This document shows, one piece after another, positions 56,901 to 64,000 of a stretch of DNA of 64,000 bases. A program made the position numbers and the translations under genes. The notes beneath the pieces are model-generated. The model did no database searches. It had not been told where the DNA came from and was given only the letters and a program-made list of their open reading frames with translations. Location of the stretch: the NCBI GenBank assembly GCA_002914805.1, contig JXTB01000069.1:1-64000 (forward strand), given 5' to 3'. The DNA is from Parasponia andersonii (taxonomy: Eukaryota > Streptophyta > Magnoliopsida > Rosales > Cannabaceae). Every line of letters starts with the position of its first letter. Within the stretch, counting starts at the first letter, position 1.

Positions 56901-59900
56901 TTACTATTATTTTCAGTTATTTATTCACGTTATTCTTATTCGGTATCTAAAACTTTCTTTCTTTTAGAATTCGCCATCATTTTTTTAAAAAAAATCTTAC
57001 GACAATGCATATATTTTTATCAGCCGTATATCATTTATATCAATAAAACATCGTGTCAGATTAAAATATGGACATGCGACAACTAGTTTTCTTATGCAAA
57101 AGCACATACCATTTAAGTTTTTATTAGGAAAAATGTTATTTTTAATAAATAAATCAGGTGAAAGTGACAATCAATATATAAGACCTGTCACCTATTTGTT
57201 AGAAACGACAAAAATTTTAGTTTTAAAAAAATGATGTGAAACTTAATGTCGTTTATATGGTAAAAAGACAAACATAAAGGACAAGTCATCTAATTTATGA
57301 AATCTACAAAGTTCTGAACGACATGCCCGTACGTAATCCTACTTGTTAGTGAATTCTTCACACGTTTTATAACTTTAGCAAAAGTGACGTTTGACTCGAG
57401 TAAATTACTTATCTTATATTGTATCCATTGTTTTAAGCACCATGGCAATAAACTACATGTCGTATATGACTAAATTACATTTGCTGAAAGCTTTAAGGGA
57501 CGATTTGGTTGTAGTGGGTTTTTCTCTAATTTGCGTTAGATCTTTGATGAACCATTAATCATGCACATACATCTTTATTTTTATTTTAAAATTGTTCCAT
57601 TATATGTTCAAATCTCTATGCTTGTGGAAATNATTAAAATAGAAAATTTTTAATAGGTCAAGGACCACAATAACAAAATTTAAAGTCTAATGACCAAACT
57701 AAGACTTTCTCAATGTGAATAGGACGAATAGGGTATTAAACTTTTTTTGCAATTAACCTTATTATATATATGGTAGAAGAAAATAGACTTTGTTTATTAT
57801 TTTTTGACACTCATTATCGTTATTTACGGTTAACATGCAACAGTTTTTGGCCCACGAGTCACAATAGGATGACACAAAACCAGCCTGTGCATGCTATATA
57901 GGACGAAACTAGGACACAGTTAAACTCCGATGGGTCCAAATTACAACTGCTAGATCCGCAGTCTGCTATGTATATATGGTTCGGACAATAAGACAAAAGT
58001 ATAGATTGTAGAACCACTTGTTCAAAGTCGGCTCCTCCAATTATATCGTATTGTGTTTTCATAATTAATTTACACACACTGTACATGTCCCTCAGTATTG
58101 ATCCTCTCAATAATTTTTGCTTCGTATCATATCAAACTCATCCAAACCACAGATCTGTTATCGCTTATATCTACCTGATGATCATGACCACTTTCAAACA
58201 CCTAGCTTTTCATGCAAATACCATGCACTTAATAAAAATGTTTTGTCTCCAAACATAACAAAACAATGGTAGATCTATATAATAAGAATATAGTATACCA
58301 CACGCTCAAATAGCAGCTATAATATTAGTGCGTGTAGAAATATGTATATTTACTTAAATGAGCTTTATATGTATAGCTGTTTCTTGGCTAGGAAAACAAA
58401 ATCATCGAAAGATGCAGATTCAGATTCTGTTCGCATTTCATTTAATAGGAAATTTTGTCACTCAGCCGAATATGACATCAGTTAATTTTTCAAAGATTCC
58501 TTCAAAAAAATGGTTCCTCATCAAAATTTTGTGGACAATGAAACAAGCTGCAATATTAAGCTTATTAGGCCCTTTTAAAAGATCCACAATATACAGTAAG
58601 AAATTTCATATATACATATATTTTACATAAATATATATCTATGCATGAGAGTGGAGTGGGATTAAATTTTTATTTTTATAACAGTGTCCTTCTACCAGAG
58701 TAATAAAAACAAAAGGAATCAACCTATAGCACTAGCTACTTTTATTTTTTTATAGGTGGTAGACCTGAGGTGATAAGGATTCGAAATATCAGTGAGATTT
58801 GTGTACTACTACTACAAGGACCACAACCAGTATACCAGTACAGATTCCCTGCACTTTTCCTAAAGTCTCTTTCAGCCAATGATATAAAATCTTCACAAAG
58901 CTTTGATTGCCTCTTTTCTACTACTCCTAAGGAAACAAACTAAACAACCCAATTAAGGTTTGATCATGTCAATAACACACAACAAAAATGGATTAATACG
59001 CCTTTTACACTAGCATTTAAATCTTCCTAATATGAATATTTGAATCTTGTGTTGAAAGCTAATATGGTAAAAGCTAAAAAGCAAGTATTCCGGCTTACGG
59101 GATGGATATAATTAATTAACAAATGGTCAGCTTAATGAAAGTTGAAATTCATATTAGTGAGATTTTTTTAAAATTTTTTATTTTTTGTTCCTTTATACCA
59201 GAAAGCATTTTGTGGATTCTTGCTCTTGCTAGGAAAATGTAATAATGTGGGGAGAAAAAAAGGGCAATTGGAAAAGGTCATCACTTATGAGTGCCTCTAA
59301 CCAACTTGCTTGGTAGGCAGGGAAATTCTGAGTATCTGCCATATGAGATATTATCCCAAGTTGAGAATATACCTCACATTTTTAAGCTGCAATATATAAC
59401 TTTTTAGCAATAAATCGAGTCCATCTATTGGTTGGAATAACAGCAAGTGGAAGAATCAAGAACCATGGTGTCTGCAATGATAAAGTAAAAAATAAAAAAT
59501 AAAGATTAAAAAAAGATAGAAAAGAAAAGAAGAGCCACTAAACGATAAGAATCCATCACTAAGGAGATCATCTAAGATTTGGAACTGGTCGAGTTGAGTA
59601 CAAACCGACCAAGCTAGTCCTCATGACCATTTTGAGCTTCAAATTAGCTGCTTAATGAATATACAGGAAATACCATCATGAGTTAAAGAAATGTATCAGT
59701 TTGATTCCTTTTCAAAATAAGAGTCAAATAATCGATGTTAGAATGATTACAACTACATCCTCCCTCCTTAAACATTATCCTCAATAAGTTTTGTAGATTA
59801 AAACGCAGAACTTGATCTTTTGAGTCCTCAACTGGTAAGGTTGGTGACACTATAGCTTACAGGTGACTGAATATCTTATTAGAAATGATTAGAGGAAGAG

Positions 59901-61110
59901 AGTAAATTCAGATAAATTATTGAGAGGGTTATAATATTTTCTTGATCTATATATTTGATATATATGTCATAGAATCGTATAATACTAAGAATAGTCCTTT
60001 ACATTTCAAAGTCTCCGCTGATTTTGGGAAATTCCTGCCAAATTCTTCAGTTTTTAGACAATGGTGAAAAGCAATTTAGTCATTATTAGTACTTCAATAG
60101 CAAACAAAATGAATGTCAAAATCAACATTTAGACAGTGATGAGGAGAGTACGGGTGTGTCCCCCACACAAAGGTAAAGAACGAGAATCATTGATAAGAAG
60201 CTAGGGTCAGACCGTATACCTCCTTATTCCGAAAGACCAACTGCGTGTAAGTATCTTTGAAGGGCTTTTAATTCTTATACAGATTTTACCGTTAAGTAAC
60301 TCTTAATAATTCAAAAAAGAAAAGGGAAAAAAGAAAGGTTCGATCATAAAAACTTGAATACCAGGAAATAGGTCCAAACAAACAAAGTCCATCAAACTAT
60401 ATAGTAAGTCTACATAAAGAACTAACACTTAGCATAACTGATGATGCTTTAGATACCATTACACCATTCAGAAAAGACCTTGATTTGCCACTATGTCATG
60501 AAGCAAAATCTATAAGATTTGGCTAATGAAATTTTCTAGCATCGATGATGCAAAGCTCTGTTATGAAATGAAAGCTCTAGTTGGCTTGTCTGATTCTTGA
60601 AATGAGCTAACATGAACTCTGATCGGCAGTGAACAAAACAACAAATTAAGCAGCATAGAATCATCTGTTTTGATCGATGGAACAGCGATAATCAGAACAG
60701 ATTCCTTTACCAACCACTAACTTAATTCTGATTTGAGTTTTCCTGAGATTTTATTGAGAGACCGATTCTTATCGATAAACTGTAATAATTTTTGAGTAAT
60801 CCCATCATTAGAAGATACTACTCAACAGATTAGCATGGTACGTGAAATTGTTGTCCCTTGAATAGTAACTAATAAAAGAAAGTTCCATCTTACTAATCAT
60901 TTAAAACAAAGAATATTGTTTTGGTTAAAATAGTGAAATGGCCCTTACTTCCTTCCTTGCCTTTGATCCTGATTCTCTCTTCTATCACTTGCTGTTTATT
61001 TGTCTTGCTCTCTTGTGGTTCCTAAGGAGACGGGTCATTTTATATTCTGCCCTTTTGGAAGATATATTCGCCCAACTGGCTTAGCCCCACCACACACCCT
61101 TTTCCTCCTG
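56901..61110. other. Intergenic DNA, no gene recognised (gap at 57632)
   Basis: Both strands lack credible genes. Frames of 67-92 codons (56689-57086, 57859-58110, 58358-58630) have no family features. The sequence is less repetitive than the left part of the window, and nothing structured was noted at 58640-60950. Confidence 0.55.
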
Positions 61111-61317
61111 CTTATAAGGAGCTCCTCTGGTCATCTCTTTCCCATGCCATCCATTGACGTTGAGTCACCTGCCCTTGACTTAAAAGAACAGCCTTTCTTT
61201 CTCTCTTTTTCTCTGATCCAATCTTTAGTATCACTCTTTATTTTCTGACCCTTTTTCATCTGACATCTTCTAATCGGTCAGCTTGAACTTTCCCTTCACA
61301 TTTAGAACTCTACTAAA
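61111..61317 (+). promoter_or_regulatory. Core promoter and 5'UTR of the RADIALIS-like gene (tentative)
   Basis: CTTATAAGG at 61111 could be the TATA box, about 205 bp before the ATG. Between them lies a CT-rich leader with several TCTTTCTCTC-like stretches. An overlapping ORF at 61000-61248 shows no family features. Confidence 0.35.
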
Positions 61318-61554
61318 ATGGCTTCCAACTCACTCACTTCCTGGACACCTACACAAAACAAGCAATTTGAAAGGGCCTTAGCCTTGTATGATAAGGACAC
61401 CCCAGACCGCTGGCAGAAGGTGGCGAGAGCCGTCGGAGGAAAGTCCCCCGAGGAAGTGAAGCGCCACTATGAGATCCTTGAAGAGGATATTAGGCACATT
61501 GAATCTGGCAAAGTCCCATTTCCGAAGTACAGGTCATCTGGAAAAAGTGGCTAA
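61318..61554 (+). CDS. RL: RADIALIS-like single-MYB (SANT) transcription factor
   Basis: A 78-aa protein of full family length with one MYB/SANT repeat at about 6-58: [20 protein letters not shown], then [20 protein letters not shown] and HYEILEEDI, ending [17 protein letters not shown]. The first two helices carry Trp9 and Trp32; Tyr51 takes the place of the third Trp, as in the I-box/RADIALIS group. RADIALIS-type proteins are nuclear and act largely by competing for partners of related MYB factors; roles in floral asymmetry and female gametophyte or seedling development are known for family members, and no specific role is claimed here. The ATG at 61318 is the only start that gives the conserved MAS.S N-terminus. 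GAGAGGGTAATG after the stop may be a 3'UTR intron donor, as some family genes have. Confidence 0.93.
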   Translation: MASNSLTSWTPTQNKQFERALALYDKDTPDRWQKVARAVGGKSPEEVKRHYEILEEDIRHIESGKVPFPKYRSSGKSG

Positions 61555-63835
61555 AAGGCATTTTAGTTTGAAGACCAGAGAGGGTAATGCTCTTAGTTAC
61601 CTTTTTCTCACCTCGTAGTAGATGCATAAATTTGCTTTTTCATATGATTTATCTTGAAAAACTTTATTCGACGTAATTGAAAGACAGTCTTGTTTAGCAT
61701 GAAGCAGAGTTTAATGCTGCAATATGGTTTCAAGACCCGTTTGACACACCACTATATTTTATTGCATAATAATGTATTTATGTCATATTATAATGTTTGG
61801 GGTCCTAGAAAATATTCTAAGGAAGTGAAGATTAAGAAGTTTAAAGGAGAAGGGCTGGCTTACTTTTATGTGGTCCATAAGTTTCTCTCTTCCTGATGAT
61901 CATTAGGCCAACATCCTATTCACCAAACCACTTATTGTCATATAAATTGAATGCAAAAGGTGATGCCTGACCACACTATGTTCACCTTCTTATCCTGTCC
62001 CTCAGCAAGACAAAGCCGACATGAGATCTAATCCTTCCCCTTTTTGGATAACAAGTTCATAATTCTTTGCTAACAAGTTCGAACTCAATTTCCCATGTGA
62101 CCAGATTCAAAAACATTGGCCTTCTTTTTAGTTTCGCAAAAGGGTTCCTTTAACAATTCTCAGCTCAATAATTTACTACTTCTTTCACACTAAGTCTCAA
62201 CGACCTTTTTCTCTACGTACACAGCTTTTGTCTTGACTCAATATGGTTAGTTCTTTTCCATCCCAACTGAAAAATTTTAGCTGCATTACTACTAAAACTT
62301 CTTCACGTAAATATGAATATCCATCTCTAATGCTGTCTTTTTACTTGATGCTACTTAATGTTACTTAATGCTGTCTTTTTTTTTTTAAAAAAAAAAAATT
62401 CAGGTTCTTGAAGTACGTATCTATAGTTTTCAATGGAAATGATTGAAGTTAATTGAAGAAGCTGTTGAAAGTTGTTTGTGTAGAGAAGTGTATGAAGAAA
62501 TTAGTTGCTCAACACTCCACCGTGATTCTCATGTTTAATATTTATGTTTTCTTTTCTTCTCTTCTTTCTTTTTATATTTCTTTTCTGTCTACTATATATT
62601 GTGGTTGTTGTCCAGTCTAATCTTACTGTGTAACTAAATCAATGTCGTTATTCAATGTATCAACCGTTAATTAGTACTATACTATTATATATTATTAAAT
62701 CATGCCCAAAAGACTGATTATAAGTGTTGACAATATATAATTAGTTTATATCTCCGGATGTCTCCATCAATACATCCAGATTCCAGAGGTTGCTGTCCCC
62801 CTTTGTATCTACTTTTCTTTAGTCAAAGCCACAAAATGATGGAGCTTCAATTGTCTAATAACCACGAGAAAATAGTAAAAAAGAAAGTCAGTTCCCATAG
62901 ATTTTTCTTGTAATAAAATATGCTCGGATGAGTCACTCAAAAGACCATATTTTCAAATCTAAATCAAAAGACATAGCAATCAAGTAGTGAATACATAACT
63001 TGATCCGTGGATAAGTCCCTCAAAAGACCATATTTTCGAATCTAAATCGTCGTAGAAATGATCTCTTTTCTATTTTTTATTTTTATTTTTATTTTCGACC
63101 ATCTTTTTTTAAGTAAAATTGTTGAATAATGCGTCATTCGTACAAATAGAAAAGAAAAAAAAGTTTTCCAATTACAACATTGTTTGGTTCTTAAAAATTG
63201 TTTGGTAACATTACTCAACTCAACTAATAAACAACAGAATTTATGCGTGATCTAACATCATTTTACAATTTTAAAAATAACAATCATTATTCAAGTCACT
63301 TGTTATTACAATATTCTCTTTTAGGGGGACTTTCTTTTACATTTAAGAACAGGCAAGAGTAATGGCCTCTAATTATACAATTATTATAAATAATGGTCTA
63401 TTTATTTTAATTTTTTTTTTAAAAATATAATCATAGATAAAATATATAGTTGAGCATTATTTATTTTTATGAGTCAAAATATTATTCTAAGCCATAATTA
63501 CCAAACTGTATGTATTATACATAATTCATTTCTAATAAAATTTTTACAATTTATGAAAAAATAATCATCCTTAAATAATTACATAAGTCTCGATAATTTA
63601 TTATATACATTGAAAATTTAGAATCTCATTTTTAATCATAGTTATCAAATAATATATTTTATAATGACTTATTTTTATTAAGTATTTAACGATTTGTAAT
63701 AAAAAAATTTATTAGTATAATAATTAATTAATTAATTAATTTAGAGGTTATTAATGCGTAAGTTGAAATTTCATGGGCCAGAGTGAGTACAAAATATATA
63801 ATTCATAGGTTATTAATGTAACTAACCCTTTAGAA
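61555..63835. other. 3' flank and AT-rich intergenic DNA
   Basis: A 68-codon frame at 61690-61896 has no family features and is probably 3'UTR or spacer. A 37-bp phrase (CTCAAAAGACCATATTTT...) is duplicated at about 62937 and 63018. ATTA repeats lie at 63721-63740. Confidence 0.55.
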
Positions 63836-64000
63836 TCGTTCATAAACGACGTGTCGTTTACGTGGCTTAAAATGTCGTTTGGACAGGAGGGGAACCCGGT
63901 TGTAGTGGAATTGTTCGCCACGAAACCCGAGTCAGACCGCCATTAAACCCTTCAGATTAGGGTTTTAGGGTTTATCATTCACGGTCGTGCCAGGTGAAAA
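63836..64000 (+). promoter_or_regulatory. Promoter-like region with telo-box and GTCGTTT palindrome for a gene beyond the edge
   Basis: AAACGAC-GT-GTCGTTT at 63844-63859 is an almost perfect palindrome. It is followed by ACGTGG (G-box core, 63860) and a third GTCGTTT at 63874. ATTAGGGTTTTAGGGTTT at 63956-63973 contains two telo-box-like motifs, which are common just upstream of or within the leader of plant ribosomal-protein and other growth-related genes. Local GC content rises toward the edge. No ATG-led frame is long enough inside the window to identify the gene. Confidence 0.5.

Noticed and set aside
61690..61896. 68-codon ORF after the RADIALIS-like gene
   Set aside because: No resemblance to a MYB second exon or any family; probably 3' flank.
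1..64000. tRNA or rRNA genes
   Set aside because: I looked for B-box-like GGTTCGA motifs in cloverleaf context and for rRNA-like GC-rich blocks and saw none. A covariance-model scan would be needed to exclude a tRNA.

Overview
The window is nuclear DNA from a flowering plant, most likely a eudicot. Three things point to this: AT-rich intergenic DNA full of degraded LTR retrotransposons, GT-AG introns, and three recognisable plant genes (a CC-NBS-LRR resistance gene, a plant U-box/ARM E3 ligase and a RADIALIS-like MYB). The species cannot be fixed from the sequence alone. The assembly is a scaffold: nine single-base N gaps (6950, 8542, 20806, 37235, 39741, 45375, 47334, 51136, 57632) and one 19-base gap (10945-10963). 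Several gaps are flanked by near-identical or identical direct repeats, which suggests contig ends that overlap or represent two haplotypes rather than true tandem duplications.

Layout. 1-10.9 kb is repeat DNA. It holds a copia-like fragment, then two copies (1314-5427 and 6951-10944, a few percent diverged) of a unit made of two related LTR-like arms in inverted orientation around an 86-bp spacer; another LTR lies between the copies. 12-35 kb is a disease-resistance/U-box cluster read mainly on the minus strand. It contains a broken NLR pseudogene (12.2-16.3 kb) carrying a solo LTR and apparently a 1-kb inversion, a scrambled U-box gene relic (19.3-21.5 kb), an open but C-terminally short NLR gene (21624-24398), an orphan copy of the NLR upstream region (26.6-27.0 kb), and an intact five-exon PUB5-like U-box gene (29214-33595). 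The repeated order NLR, NLR upstream region, U-box suggests an ancestral tandem block that later decayed.

35-57 kb is gene-poor. It holds two scaffold-gap duplications, one with a PPR-protein relic, several minisatellites (73-bp, 210-bp, 40-bp and 24-bp units) and a minus-strand LTR retrotransposon with only a gag relic between its LTRs (49.9-56.3 kb). 57-64 kb is mostly featureless except for a complete RADIALIS-like single-MYB gene at 61318-61554 and, at the right edge, a promoter-like stretch with a telo-box and GTCGTTT repeats that probably belongs to a gene starting beyond the window.

Functionally, the NLR would act in intracellular pathogen sensing, the PUB5-like protein as a ubiquitin E3 ligase, and the MYB as a small single-repeat transcriptional regulator. 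Nothing in the sequence shows that they work in one pathway; their proximity is explained by cluster history.
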